A DNA stretch of 48,542 nucleotides from Larix sibirica (Eukaryota; Streptophyta; Pinopsida; Pinales; Pinaceae): assembly GCA_004151065.3 (NCBI GenBank), contig NWUY0300002877.1:60213-108754 (forward strand), in the 5' to 3' direction. The notes beneath the pieces were generated by a model. The model ran no database searches, was not told the origin of the DNA, and saw only the letters and a program-made list of their open reading frames with translations. Position numbers and translations under genes: made by a program. Numbering within the stretch: the stretch's first letter is position 1; every line of letters starts with the position of its first letter. This document shows, one piece after another, positions 34,000 to 45,619 of the stretch.

Positions 34000-35707
34000 A
34001 ATTGATTTTTTAAAAAATAATTTTTTAAATTTCAAAATAATTACTAAATCTTCATAAAAAAAATAATACCAATTATAACAAAACCTACTTTCAAAGATAT
34101 ATGTTTAACAAAAAATAATCATTTCAAAAACATAAGTTTAACAAAGAATAATCATTTTATAATGCAAATACTTCAGAGTTATAAGTAAAACCAAAGATCA
34201 TTTCATAATACAAATACTTCATTTAAGCTATTTGTATAATTCACCATAATCATTCTTTAAATCAAGCGCTTTAAAAGATAGGTATTATATATATGAATGA
34301 AAAGTGCTCATTTTATAAATAAAGTACTTTAAATTATGTGCATAATTAAGGATAGTCCTAAGTTATAAGTAAAACCAAGGATCATTTCTTTATACAAATA
34401 TTCATTTAAACTATTTGTATAATTCACCATAATCATTCTTTAAATCAAGCGCTTTAAGAGGTAGGTATTATATATATGAATGAAAAATGTTGATTTTATA
34501 AATAAAGTACTTTAAATTATGTACATAATTAAGGATAGTCATAAGAACTAGGTAAATTATATATATTTATAAGAAATGTTCATTTTATAAATCAAGTATT
34601 TTAAATTGATAAGCATAATTAAGGATAGTCATTTTATAATTCAAAGGCTTTCAAAGACTTTGCAATGTAGATAATATAAATTTTCTAATAAAAATAATTG
34701 TAAAAGTAAAAAGATACTAATATCAAATAATAATTTGGATGTTTTGGGTTTTCCAGGGTGTTGAATTTATCTAGATGTTCAAAAAAACAATTTAATGAAA
34801 TCGTCACACTTTTTCGTTTTTTAGATTTCAAATCACCTAATTCCAACCAAATTTTGGTCCAGAAAGACGAAATCGTCGCATTTTTACTGCTCCTATTTAC
34901 ACTTTGTTGCTCCTATTTACACTTTGTTAAAAATTAAAAAATTATGAAATATAACGTTCTAAATAACCAATCCATACACTAAAATAAGAAATGCTAAGTG
35001 AATGAATTTAATTAATTTTAAATAAAGTAAATTTCAATTTTAATTTTAGTAAGTTAATAAATTGGATCTTGGATCTCCAATTTTGAAGTTGGATCATAAA
35101 CTAATAATAAACAAAATTATATCTTACAAAAAAAATTACCATGAAATGGATAAAGGGAAAATCAACATATTATTTGAATTAAAAAATTGAATTCATGGAC
35201 CTCTAAATGCAATAAATCTACAAGAAAGTTTAAACTTTTTGAAAATATGTGAAACCTGAGAAGTGAAACGCAATTTTTATCTTTGAATATGTGAAGATCA
35301 AGGCTTACTGTTTTCTATCAGTCCCAGCAACCATTAGGTTTATTCTAAACAAACCAAACCAAATGTTGTTTAATATTTTTTCTTATTAGAGTAAAAAATT
35401 TGTGGTATTAGATAATAAAAAAATTCAAAGTGAAAATTTATCGTGGAAACAGCGTTAATATCGCAACCTAATATATTGACTCTCGTGGCAGATATATCGA
35501 ACTGATATCTTCACACAGACGGAATGAGTTAACAAAATGATTGAAATGACGAGAATCTCAAAATTCAAGTTGGGAAGCTGTACATATATGTTGCAGATGC
35601 TGTTAAAATGTTACCAAATACTGTGTGCTGTGTGCTTTGGCAGCACAGAAGAATTGAGTACAAAAGACCAACAACAAACCCTCAAACCCTCAAGAAAATC
35701 GTTTCCA

Positions 35708-36262
35708 TTAACTCCATGGAGCTGCGCTTTCATTCTCCGGATCAGCGACGGGTGGAAAATTAAGATCCAGCAACAAAGGAGCCTTCCGCGGGGAGGAAGT
35801 GGCCTTCTGTTCAGACGGCGCAGCACGGACAGAATTGTTACCAGATTCGAACTCCAGCCGGTCGCTTCCAAAGGAAACTTCGCGTCTCTTGTTTGATACG
35901 AAAACGGAAGCAAAAGCGGTGGCGTTCAGATCGGGCTGCTGCTGAGGGTGCAGCGTTCGAGTCCAGGAGAGTGCGCCGGCGGAATTAGCGTTATGATCAT
36001 CAACAGCAAGAGAAAAATTGGTCTTAGCTTTATGACCGCGCAATCTCCTAGCGGCATTATCGTAGGCACGGGCGGCTTCCTCCGCAGTGTCGAAGGTACC
36101 CAGCCACACTCGAGTCTTCTTCCATGGATCTCTGATTTCCGCTGCGAATCGTCCCCACGGCCGTTTTCTGACGCCCCTGAAATGGGTTTCTTTAACAGCG
36201 CGGGATTCGTCCTCGCAACCTCTTAACTCCACCCTCGCCATGCGCATGGTTTCGACCGCCAT
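35708..36262 (-). CDS. AP2/ERF transcription factor with EAR repressor motif (copy 2)
   Basis: Encodes the same 184 residues as the gene at 32039-32593, with the same ATG context, AP2/ERF domain (27-84) and DLNFPP motif (166-171); I found no base difference in the coding region. Predicted function is identical: nuclear ERF repressor binding GCC-box promoters. The absence of even silent differences means either a very recent tandem duplication or the same locus represented twice because overlapping contigs were not merged. The N at 33999 favours the latter, so this should not be counted as an independent paralogue without a check. Confidence 0.88.
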   Translation of the reverse strand: MAVETMRMARVELRGCEDESRAVKETHFRGVRKRPWGRFAAEIRDPWKKTRVWLGTFDTAEEAARAYDNAARRLRGHKAKTNFSLAVDDHNANSAGALSWTRTLHPQQQPDLNATAFASVFVSNKRREVSFGSDRLEFESGNNSVRAAPSEQKATSSPRKAPLLLDLNFPPVADPENESAAPWS

Positions 36263-36343
36263 TTTCACACACTGCAAAATCTCTCGAACAGGAAAACAAA
36301 AAAAACTCTTTTCTTGTTACGTACCCTCTCTCGCTTGCTCGCT

Positions 36344-36559
36344 CGCTTACCGACTTAAGTGCCTCTCGATCCTCTTTTATAACGAAGCCGGGCGAATGAT
36401 GCCGCTACAGCATTTAATGTCTCCGTGATGGATGTCCATCCATGGACGATTTATACATAAAATGCTATGTGAGATGGGCTAGATGTTTATGTTACACGAT
36501 AGGAAGGTAGCGGGAGAGACTGAAAACATCAGTTCCACCAGAAGTTTGACGTGACGTAA
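36344..36559 (-). promoter_or_regulatory. Core promoter of ERF copy 2
   Basis: TATAAAAG at 36381-36374 (minus strand) and the paired TGACGT motifs at about 36547-36559, identical to copy 1. Confidence 0.6.
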
Positions 36560-37855
36560 AGCTCCGATTAACAATTTCTTCGGTAAACGAAATCGATCTT
36601 TAATCACGCGACTTCAAATTTAACGCTTCAAAAGCCATCGTGTCTGTCGGCGTTGGGCCCTGACCGTCTTGTTTAAACGGGAACTGTCAACAACCGTTAG
36701 AAAGCCCCGGCGGCCCGTGGTCGGTGCCGCCGCCGCCGGACAGCGCGTAGCAACAGGTCAGCTTCGTCGGCCGGTTGGACTCGGTAAAGCGTGGACTGCA
36801 AGTCTGCAAGTCCTTATTCCTCACTAATCGAAGAGCGGCGTGTCATTCATGTGACAAAGACCCGCCGGAAGATGCTGCAGCCGCGCTATTTCGCTCTCGC
36901 CGGAAGGCGGTGGCCAGTTAATGTCGTGCCGATTTTCCCTGGGTAATACGTCATCCATATCCTTAAACTCTCCTGTCTGGTTCATGCCATCCGGCCCCAG
37001 GCGATGGGCCGGTGCAGAACGGGTCTACAGCCGCAATGGGTGTCAGATGGCGGTCATCTTTTCCATAATGTGGAAGTGAAGGATTGGCGGAATCCATTAT
37101 GCGAGCACGGGTCTAAAAGCTGCGCCTGCGTGCCGCTGCCGCCGCCTCTGGTAATTACATCATTTCCAGCTCGGGATTTAGGAGCAGAGCACATCGTGTA
37201 TTGTCCAGTCTTCTGACGCAGGGCAGCGGCAAGGGCAGGCTGCAGCTACCCGATAAGTCACGTTTGTCTGTTAAATTTCCACAAGTATGTGTGGGGACAG
37301 ACCGGCAATCCCAAACTATGGCCATCCATGCGAGCATTCATAGATTAAAAATCTTAATATAAATAGTTTCTTAATCGGATGAGTTGCCTCCACAAACACT
37401 CAGAGCACGGTGGAGACGTGATGGGCTAAAAATGTAATTTGCAGAGCTGTACTCTATCCAATATAAGGTGACAATATATATTATATTAGATGTGTATCTA
37501 TATAAATATATATATCACGGTATATATGTTTATCAATAAGTATATATTGTCGTCTGGGAGGTGTAGACCAGTTGACAACCGTAGGGCAGGCTTATGGTGG
37601 TAGTGGTCTCACAAAAAAAATATAAATATAAATGTATATATATTGGACGGAAATTTTTATTAATTAAATTTTATATGAATTCTATTAAAAGTTGTAATTC
37701 TAGTGATATGTGGACATAGAAATTCTGTTTCAATTTTTTTTTAATTCTTTTTGAAACTTCAAGGTTTTGATTGTTGCAAATTTTCACTATTGAAATTGTT
37801 AAAAAGATAGATATATGTTGAAATTGCATATTTTGGATGTTTATGAATTTTGGAG

Positions 37856-37905
37856 AATGTTGAATTCATTTCTACATTTAAATGTTGAATTCATTTCTAC
37901 ATTTA
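37856..37905 (+). repeat. 25-bp tandem duplication
   Basis: A 25-base unit beginning AATGTTGAATTCATTTC occurs twice head to tail, differing only at the first base. Confidence 0.9.
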
Positions 37906-38540
37906 AAAAATACAACTTAAGTCATAAAAACTAAACTAGTGATTTTAACAAAAAAAATGGTCACTCAATTTTGACAATAATAACATAGAAAAGTAGAACC
38001 CGTTAACCAACTCCATTTTAAAATATCTATTATTACTCTCAGCTTTTTAAAAATTAAGTAAATCAATTTTAAATTAAATTTAAATCTATTTAGTTATAAA
38101 AAATATAGGTGAATTTGAAGAAATGGAAGCTAATATGACAAATAACTAGCTCATTTAAACATACTTTTTATTTTCAATGTGATTTTTGAAAACTTTAATC
38201 TTAAAGTAAGAGGAAATGGCATTTTTTAACTTAAGATGAGTAAAAATGATTTTAAATTTGATGTAATTTATTACATAATCAAGTTTTAGTATGATCATAA
38301 AATATTTAATTTCTCTGGATTTTAATAATCACATTATATCTTTAAATTAGAAATGTGGTAATTCATTTTAATTAAATAAATAAAAAATACAATATACTAT
38401 ATTTTTATATTTATTTTACAAATTCTTTAAATAGTAAAAAATTTATTCTTTGACTCACGTGCCTCACTCAAATGAACAAGTGGTGGAGGGGTCCTATTCC
38501 AAGGACACGACAATCCCCCTCCACACCACACTTGTATAGC
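37906..38540. other. Unassigned AT-rich stretch
   Basis: Very AT-rich with no frame of note; nothing recognised. Confidence 0.5.
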
Positions 38541-39554
38541 ATGAGGAACATATAGATGTCAATTCCATTGATCTTGAGGTACATGTGTGAGAGGATGGAT
38601 TTGGGTTACAAGCAGCTGGATATGGTTCATGGTTAGGACTGAGTTAATGCCGTTATTCACCACCTCCGTTACAACATGGGATCATACCCTCAGGTGTCGA
38701 CGAAGGACTTGAGGCCATTAATGGCCAAGTATGGAGAGTGGGATCATGATGACCAAGAATAGCATAGGAAAGAGCAACCTTGCCTTGTGATTTTTGACGG
38801 GGTCGACGGAGGGAAACCTTGGATTAATTTTGGCAAGATCTAAATAAAAATTGTTGAGCATTCCACCATGTCTGATAAATGGTTCCATCCAAGTGAGATA
38901 GAAAATAACCTTCCCTACGGCCACTCTTAGTGCACAACTCTTCTATATATAGTTGGTTCGCTCTTGAACTGGGGAGGTTTGGTTAGGTCAACTTCCATCT
39001 AGGAAAATGTTTCTTTAATCGAGATGGTTGGGAAGGGTCAAAGCACTAGAGGAAGCAGGGGACATTGAGAGAAAGGGTTTAGTCACAAGTGGTGGGTCAT
39101 GCAGGAGGCAGTGACATCTACAACTTGGTATAAAAGATATACCCCTGCCAAAATCCAATATGAGATAGAGAAAGTTGAGTGGGTTAAGTAGGAACATGAT
39201 GCAAATGGCGAGGAGGCAATTCAACAAAACATGGCTCGGTGGCTTCCTGATGCAGAGACTTCAAGAACTAGAGATTAAAAATACTTCAACGAAGTTTTGT
39301 TATATTGGCAAATGAAACCTTTGTTAGGGAAGGATTTAATGGACATTGTTGGGGAGTGCAAGGAATCTCTCATTCATCTTGACAAGCTCTAGGAACAAAA
39401 TAGAAGAATGAATGCAAAGATCAATATGGTAGCAAATGAAACTAGATGATTTAAGTTTGTAGAGAAAGATGCAATCAACAAGGATCAACCATCAACTTTA
39501 GCTCAAGAAGTGCCTTTAATATCAAGTTCCGATGATGACGAGAACTCCTCTTAG
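38541..39554 (+). pseudogene. Unrecognised decayed reading frame, about 338 codons
   Basis: One frame from 38541 to a stop at 39552-39554 reads as protein-like without any indel but with 12 stops: 38553, 38634, 38640, 38760, 38841, 38928, 39000, 39066, 39189, 39276, 39390 and 39447. Blocks that look coding include NMGSYPQVSTKDLRPLMAKY, CLVIFDGVDGGKPWINFGKI, DKWFHPSEIENNLPYGHS, ARWLPDAETSRTRD, LLGKDLMDIVGECKESLIHL and an acidic end SSSDDDENSS. Each stop is one transition from CAG, CAA, CGA or TGG. G+C is higher than nearby. I do not recognise the family; a mobile-element protein with a C-terminal coiled coil is a guess. Stop density alone is not below random expectation, so the case rests on composition and continuity. 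Confidence 0.4.
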
Positions 39555-41033
39555 AATTACTAGGATAAATGTTTTTTTTCTAGTCTATTATTACCATAAT
39601 CTACTTTCTAATTCAGTTAGATATCATTTTTATATTGGAATTCTTGGGTTCATGAGAATCTTGGATAGGATCCTTACAAACATTTTGAGCAAAACCTTAA
39701 GGTTCCTAAATGATGATCTCTTGTTTTGCGAATGGTTGGGTTTCCCAAGTGGCCGACCAATGATCTAAAACTCTGTACTTGGTTTACTCCAATTGGATTA
39801 GCTTACAAAAATAAAATACTAAAAATATCAATACCTTAGCTTCTTAAATTATCATGTATTCTTCATCTTTATAGACCTGTGTTGAAATTTGACACACAAA
39901 ATACATGATTTTTTAAACTACCCATCAAATAAAACAAGTAAACTATCAAAACCTTTGGTTGCAGTGATAAAACTGTAAAAAATGGCATATACAACTTTTT
40001 TCAAATTCCAACCTTGTTCATGACCATTGTAATTGTCTACCCCTTGCGTGTCCACTCTTCATCTTTTTTAAACCTCGTGACCATTGTAATTGTTTACTTC
40101 CTCACCATATTAATTTGAGAGTTATTTTTTCATTGCAAAGAAGAGAATTTATTAACCAAACTATCATTCTTAAACATTATAGTGCATAGATTTTGCATTT
40201 AGAGTTCACCATATACATTCCTCGGTTTTATTGCATTGAGTTTCGAGCATTCACTCCTAAGTTGTTGATGCTACACATGTACACTCAATTTCCCTTGTAG
40301 TGTTCCTTATAGCTTACTCTGAACACATGATTGTGGTCATCCCACTTTATGCTAAGAACTTAGGTAGGCCCCTAGCCTACCTTTCTTTACTCTATGATTT
40401 TTTCTCTTAGCTCTTAATCAACATATTTTCAACCCAAGTACATGATTGTCACTTGTTATTCATGGAACATAACTTGTTTTTGGGTGAAAAACATGCATAT
40501 CACTTGTATAACCTATGTTTCCCAAGTAAAACCCACAAATAATGTTGTAGAAGAGGAAAACACATCCTAATGTTTAATTAATAAAGAGTTATTTTCATTC
40601 ACATTGGATAACCCAAAACTCTACCAAATTAGGATCAAATTTGTGATTTAACCTAAACATCCTTTCTCACAATACTTATGGAATTGATTTGATATATTAT
40701 CTCCTTCAAACTTCCATCCATTATATGATTTTCTCAACCAATTCCTCTTTCTCTTTTGGCTTGGTCTCCATATTATATAGAAAATTAGTTACTTTGGATC
40801 AGTGGTATATTGGCTCAATCCTTAATGTTTCTTTGGATTGTCTTTAACCTCACCACAAAGGAGAGTTTCCAATACAACTTGTGATAAACGAGACCTTTTT
40901 ATTTGAGGAAGCACTTGGATTTCCATCTTAAGTATTATTTTGTCATTTATATAGTGAATTTTTAATGTTAATTCATATTAAGTTGGAGATAATGTTAGAT
41001 ATTTTGCAATTGTTGAGCAAATATCCTCACCCT
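39555..41033. other. Unassigned AT-rich stretch
   Basis: No coding similarity. Short open frames on both strands have chance-like composition. Confidence 0.5.
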
Positions 41034-41290
41034 CCTTGGTTGTTTAAAGAAGCTTCCTTTCTTCCTTATCTAATTACATTTTCACCTTTCTCCTTGGTTG
41101 TTTAAAGAAGCTTCCTTTCTTCCTTATCTAATTGCATTCTCGCCCTTCTTAGTTGTTTAAAGAGAGCTCCCTTGCTTTCTCATCAAGTTGCCTTCTTACT
41201 TACCTTCCTTATCTAATTGCATTCTCACCCTTCTTGGTTGTTTAAGGAGAGCTACCTTGTTTTCTCATCAAGTTGCCATCTCACTCACCA
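41034..41290 (+). repeat. Tandem repeat, ~56-58-bp unit, with higher-order duplication
   Basis: CTTGGTTGTTTAAAGAAGCT starts units at 41034 and 41092; related units follow near 41147 and 41236 with GTTGTTTAAAGAGAGCT and GTTGTTTAAGGAGAGCT. TTCCTTATCTAATTGCATTC and TTTCTCATCAAGTTGCC recur between them, giving a second, longer period. Confidence 0.85.
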
Positions 41291-41419
41291 AGTTGCACTT
41301 GATTTATTTCAATTTCATTTACATGGCTAATTATACCACAAAGACTAACATCATGAATAAACTTGATTTATCTTGTAGGCTTCTATACATTTCTATTCAC
41401 CTTTCAAAATCTTCCTCAA

Positions 41420-41560
41420 TCTTTACCTTTATCTCCTAATATTAGGTATATTAGGAATTACGGTCTGCAACTTTTTTGGGTTACGTCTCAATATTTACCT
41501 TTATCTCCTAATATTAGGAATTATGGTGTGCAACTTTTTTGTGTTACGTCTTTTCATTTA
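41420..41560 (+). repeat. ~72-bp tandem duplication
   Basis: TTTACCTTTATCTCCTAATA at 41422 and 41494, each followed by ATTAGG, GGAATTA-GGT, TGCAACTTTTTTG and GTTACGTCT; the first unit has an extra TATATTAGG. Confidence 0.9.
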
Positions 41561-41642
41561 GTCAACATGTGTTTGAATAATATGCATGCTTAACCTTTTT
41601 TCCAATTAACACCACGTCTACTTTTGTTGGACGGTCACCAAA

Positions 41643-41790
41643 CATGAAATCATGTCAACGGCCACCATAACTCATTATAAAAATATGAAATTAATAAAAA
41701 TGTCACTACTAACTAGGGAGCTATGAAAATGTCACTACTTGTTATATGAAATCATGTCGAGGGCCACCATAACTCTACTATTATGGTTGT
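41643..41790 (+). repeat. ~102-bp direct repeat
   Basis: TGAAATCATGTCAACGGCCA at 41645 and TGAAATCATGTCGAGGGCCA at 41747, each followed by CCATAACTC; between them AATGTCACTACT occurs twice about 30 bp apart. Confidence 0.8.
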
Positions 41791-41845
41791 ATTTCTTTAC
41801 CCACACCTATATTTAAGCATTTGTATTATACTAGAATATCATGGA

Positions 41846-41880
41846 GGGGTGATGTTAGGCTCCAATTAGTTCAGGGATCA
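41846..41880 (+). other. Possible polypurine tract / LTR start
   Basis: GGAGGGGTGATGTTAGGCTCC has a polypurine tract followed by a TGTTA-type start, as at 3' LTR boundaries. No LTR partner is visible. Confidence 0.2.
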
Positions 41881-41991
41881 TGTAAGCCTTTGCCTTGTTG
41901 CATCTGTTGAACTTTTTCTTTAATGATTTTGGAGTCACATTGTACCACCATAAACTAAATGTTCATACTTTATACTATTTTCATGCTCATA

Positions 41992-42031
41992 GCACTATTA
42001 CTTGAGAACTAGCATTATTACTTGAGAACTA
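41992..42031 (+). repeat. 20-bp tandem duplication
   Basis: GCACTATTACTTGAGAACTA followed by GCATTATTACTTGAGAACTA; one mismatch. Confidence 0.9.
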
Positions 42032-42692
42032 GTAGATTGTTGATTCACTTATGTTACTGATATTTTCATTTATCATTTTCGTTAAGTTATTTTTTAAGTC
42101 TTATTAAAGTTTATGTTCGTTCAAATACTTTAGGTTTTTATTAGTTTTCAACAAAGTTTAATTAAAAAAAATTATTGATAGTTTTCACAATTTAAAAAAA
42201 AAAAGAAAACTATGTAGGCTTTACCACAAAGATACACATGCTTATTATAAAATTCAATAAGCAAATTAAAAATTAATAACAAGTTACACTGAAAAAGTCT
42301 ATGTAATATCTTAATGAATGATATAATATTTAAATATTTTTATGAGCAGTGGGTTTGAGGACACATGCTCTATAAGGTCAAACTCTTTGTTGACATGTAA
42401 ACAAAGTTGGCTCATAGAAAAACAAAATGGCACTAATTTACATAGATATTTGTGACACATTTTAATTTAACCCTCTTTTCTAAATGTCTATTTTGGGAAT
42501 TTGACACATAGTTACTCTAGACTCTCTTAACTACATGCATTACAGATGGTATGGGAATTTGCAATATAGTTTTCGATCTCTAATGAAGCCATGGAAACAA
42601 TAGAATAGAACAAATAAGTGGCCCATAGACACCAATGAGGAATCATACTGGATCTACATTCTCTCATCAACATCATTTGCACATTTGAGCAG

Positions 42693-43018
42693 TTATGTAG
42701 ATTTCTGGTAATGCATCCACAAAAGATTAGATTAGCTAAAGAAAATATTTCAAAACACAAAGTATTCAAAGATAAGATGAAGGAAGCAATAAAACAATTC
42801 TCTTAGATGGCATAATATTCCCACCTATGTGAAACAGTGGACTCTTATACTCCATTTATGCAGATTCCTAGTAATGCATTCACAAAAGCTTGGATTAACT
42901 AAATAAAATATTCCAAAACAAAAAGTATTCAAAGTTAAGATGAGGAAAGCAATGAAACCATTCTCTCAGAAGGCATAATATTCCTATCTATGTGAAGCAA
43001 TGGACTCTTATACTCATA
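42693..43018 (+). repeat. 163-bp tandem duplication
   Basis: Units 42693-42855 and 42856-43018 share the whole order of landmarks: TTATG-AGATT, GTAATGCAT, AAAGTATTCAAAG, AAGATGA, GGCATAATATTCC and TGGACTCTTATACTC, with about 10-15% differences by eye. Confidence 0.9.
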
Positions 43019-43699
43019 GATAGTGGAGGGTGACATTTTTAAAACTTATACACAGTTAGTAGTCAATTATGCGTAGATGGAATGTGTAAGAAGACAGCAG
43101 ACATACACCATAATTTGTTTAATTTATTTCTTTGGTTCCTTCTAAGTCTGTGGATAACTCTTGGGTTGGCCTAAGTTAGTCTAGGTCAAGTTGTTTAAGG
43201 AGTTATTCGTAACTATTTTTCCTAGCAACTACCCAGTAGGTATATATATGCAGGTTCGAGGAGGTGGTGGTGTTCCGGTTCATTTCTACTACAAGCAATT
43301 AGTATACTTATGAGCCATAAAGGTTTGTGCAGTCTATTCAAGTTGATTGCTTACCTCCTTATAAGATTCTATTTGATGTTTATAGCTTGGTATCCCTAGC
43401 ATTCATCTGGAATTAGTATTTTAAAGGATATTCACAGCACTGGTAACATTTGTTTCCTATTATAATTGATGCAAAGATTGAATCTTGACCAGGATGTCAC
43501 CCCCTTAATCCCAATCCTCGTTTTAGATATCTAATATCATGTGGGGATTAGGTACTATTAGACCATCTTTAAGTGCATCAACATATAAATCGGGACATAA
43601 AAATTTGAGCATTTGAAGATGTAGGTAGCTGACCAAAAATGCATTGGAAGTGAAGTTGATGTCTTTAAATTTTTTCTTTTTAATCTACATATAATAATA
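43019..43699. other. Unassigned stretch upstream of gag remnant
   Basis: May hold the 5' part of the retrotransposon whose gag lies at 43700, but no LTR, primer binding site or N-terminal gag homology is clear. Confidence 0.35.
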
Positions 43700-44137
43700 A
43701 TGGAAAAGTATATCTCAGAAGAATACTTGGAATGAAAGTTGAATTAATTTAATGATCTTAGTAAAGAGTATAAGACAATGCTGGAGTAGTAAGCTAGGAT
43801 CATGAAAATGCTTAGGTATGCTAAGCATTTTAACATGATAAAATTTTAGGGAAATAAGTTCCTCTTTGGGTTAAGCCCTGAGATAAAAGAGAAGGTATAC
43901 ATATTAATGCCTAAAACTTTGCATGAAGTAGTACAGAGGGCAGTTATTACTGAAGAAGAGATGCATGGGAAACCTAAGGGTAAGGATGTTGTAAAGGCAC
44001 CTAAGCCTATTGTACCCTTGTTCTATGGGAAAACCTTGCGGAGTGGAACTCTTGGGGGAATCCTAAGTCTTCCATTCTTAACCAGCAAGCAGCTCATAAA
44101 AGTAACTCATGCAAGAAGTTTATCATGCGGTGAGTAG
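43700..44137 (+). pseudogene. Ty3/gypsy-type retrotransposon gag remnant
   Basis: Gag forms the retrotransposon particle and binds its RNA. The frame from the ATG at 43700 reads MEKYISEEYLE-stop-KLN-stop-FNDLSKEYKTMLE, then ARIMKMLRYAKHFNMIKF, NKFLFGLSPEIKEKVYILMP and TLHEVVQRAVITEEEMHGK, matching the conserved core of plant Ty3/gypsy gag (F-NDL...AR-M-LLRYA, then FV-GL-P-I...VQ-A-EEE). There are five internal stops (tga, taa, tag, taa, tag) but no frameshift up to 44137. After that a Cys-containing piece (SNSCKKF) appears in another frame where the zinc knuckle is expected. No protease, reverse transcriptase or integrase follows. Confidence 0.7.
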
Positions 44138-44303
44138 TTAATTATGAGCACTTGGAGGGAGGAGGTAAGGAAGTTAGGGCCCCTGTGCCATCAAGAATTT
44201 TACAATGAAGATACCCTCATTAGATCACTAAATATGGAAGATACTAAGTCATGGAGCAACTAAAGAGATGGAAAATATATTGAGTAATGTCACTACTAAT
44301 TAA

Positions 44304-44584
44304 TTGATGAGCCAAACTAGAAGTACAACATCTAATCAAATAGATAATGAGAAGACAATGATTGGAAGAATGTCTAGCATGGGTAAGAAAAATATGATGT
44401 CTCTACAAGTGAAAGGCCATGAGATTCCTAAGAGGAAATCAAGTAAACAATTCAAAATTGAGGATAAATTGAGTAATGCATGTTTTGAGAAGACAACATT
44501 GACTAGGGAGACTAGTAATACTAGTCTTGGCCTTTCTTTTTCCATGACAGATCTTGTTATCACTCTAGAATATCAAAACCTTGG
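44304..44584 (+). other. Open frame downstream of gag, unrecognised
   Basis: A 118-codon frame (44304-44660) rich in Ser, Thr and Lys runs into the 64-bp repeat. It could be drifted retrotransposon sequence following gag; no motif supports a function. Confidence 0.2.
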
Positions 44585-44712
44585 TCTCCTCAATGACTAT
44601 AAGAAAATATATATATCCTATTATAATGAGATCAAAATAGAGTTTGTTTCTCCTCAATGACTATAAGAATATATATATATATCTTATTATAATGAGATCA
44701 AAATAGAGTTTT
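44585..44712 (+). repeat. 64-bp tandem duplication
   Basis: TCTCCTCAATGACTATAAGA begins both units (44585 and 44649), followed by a TA run, TTATAATGAGATCAAAATAG and AGTTT. Confidence 0.9.
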
Positions 44713-45430
44713 TTTTTTAATTTGTATAACTAGGAACCACAATTAAAAACTTGTATTTAATTTATAATTATGAATCTCTACTTCAAGATTGTTTTACAGT
44801 GCAAGAGGAGAGGAAAGAATATGTACAAGCATGGCTCTAAATAAAAAACTAAGTGACGGGAGATTAAAATCCTAGTGCAACAGGATGGATAACTTAAAAA
44901 TATCAAATAGGTATGTAACTTGAGATATCAAATAAGTTAAAGATGAAGATTTGAATATACGTATTACATATATATGAAAAATAGAGGGAGTATTATATTT
45001 CTACATAAAAGTTGGTTCTCATCAAGTAATATAAATCCCTGCATCTATAAAACAACAACTATTATGTTGAATGTAAATGTCTGATTGGCCTATGGTGACG
45101 CAAGTAGCTCAAGTTACCAAGCTCATTTAGACATAAATTATATTACGACATCATTAAATAAGAACATTTCCATTTTCAATATGTACTGTATTTTATACTT
45201 GTCTTTCTAGATTCTTTAGCTTATTAACCAACATTAGGTTCTGTTTGTGTAAAAGAGAAAAGATAAAGAACTATACATATACTTGCATATTAAGGCCAAA
45301 TCTATAAATATATTAGAAACTATGGGTGTCAAAACAATTTACCGTGTTGGGTTATCTTCTTCCATTGTACACAAGATTCAAAAAATTTCCACTTATACTC
45401 CTGTAGAAAGATGCCTCAGCCTTGGCAAAT
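44713..45430. other. Unassigned AT-rich stretch
   Basis: Nothing recognised on either strand. Confidence 0.45.
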
Positions 45431-45438
45431 GCTTGGCG

Positions 45439-45510
45439 TCTAATTGCCAGTGAAACTCATGCATTGCATGGTATCTAATTGCCACTTAAACTCATGCACA
45501 AAGATGGAAT
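45439..45510 (+). repeat. 34-bp direct duplication
   Basis: TCTAATTGCCAGTGAAACTC at 45439 and TCTAATTGCCACTTAAACTC at 45473, each followed by ATGCA. Confidence 0.75.
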
Positions 45511-45619
45511 ACGTAAGCAATGGAAAATGCATGGCATTTAATTAAATTTAGAAAATAATGGCATCGATTACATAAACTTGTTGTAGATTGCTTCATCTAT
45601 AGTGTTAGTTTTGTAAGAG

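Larger units (their letters stand above)
34000..37630. repeat. 3.63-kb near-identical segment, copy 2
   Basis: Second copy of 30331-33961, starting directly after an N. It continues past its end into unique sequence (from 37631), whereas copy 1 ends in low-complexity sequence before the N. Confidence 0.97.

Noticed and set aside
42527-42769. 80-codon minus-strand frame as a gene
   Set aside because: It lies across the start of the 163-bp tandem duplication, and the matching frame is not preserved in the second unit.
41034-43018. CRISPR-like array
   Set aside because: The repeats are direct tandems of differing unit length without unique spacers, and the context is a plant nuclear genome.
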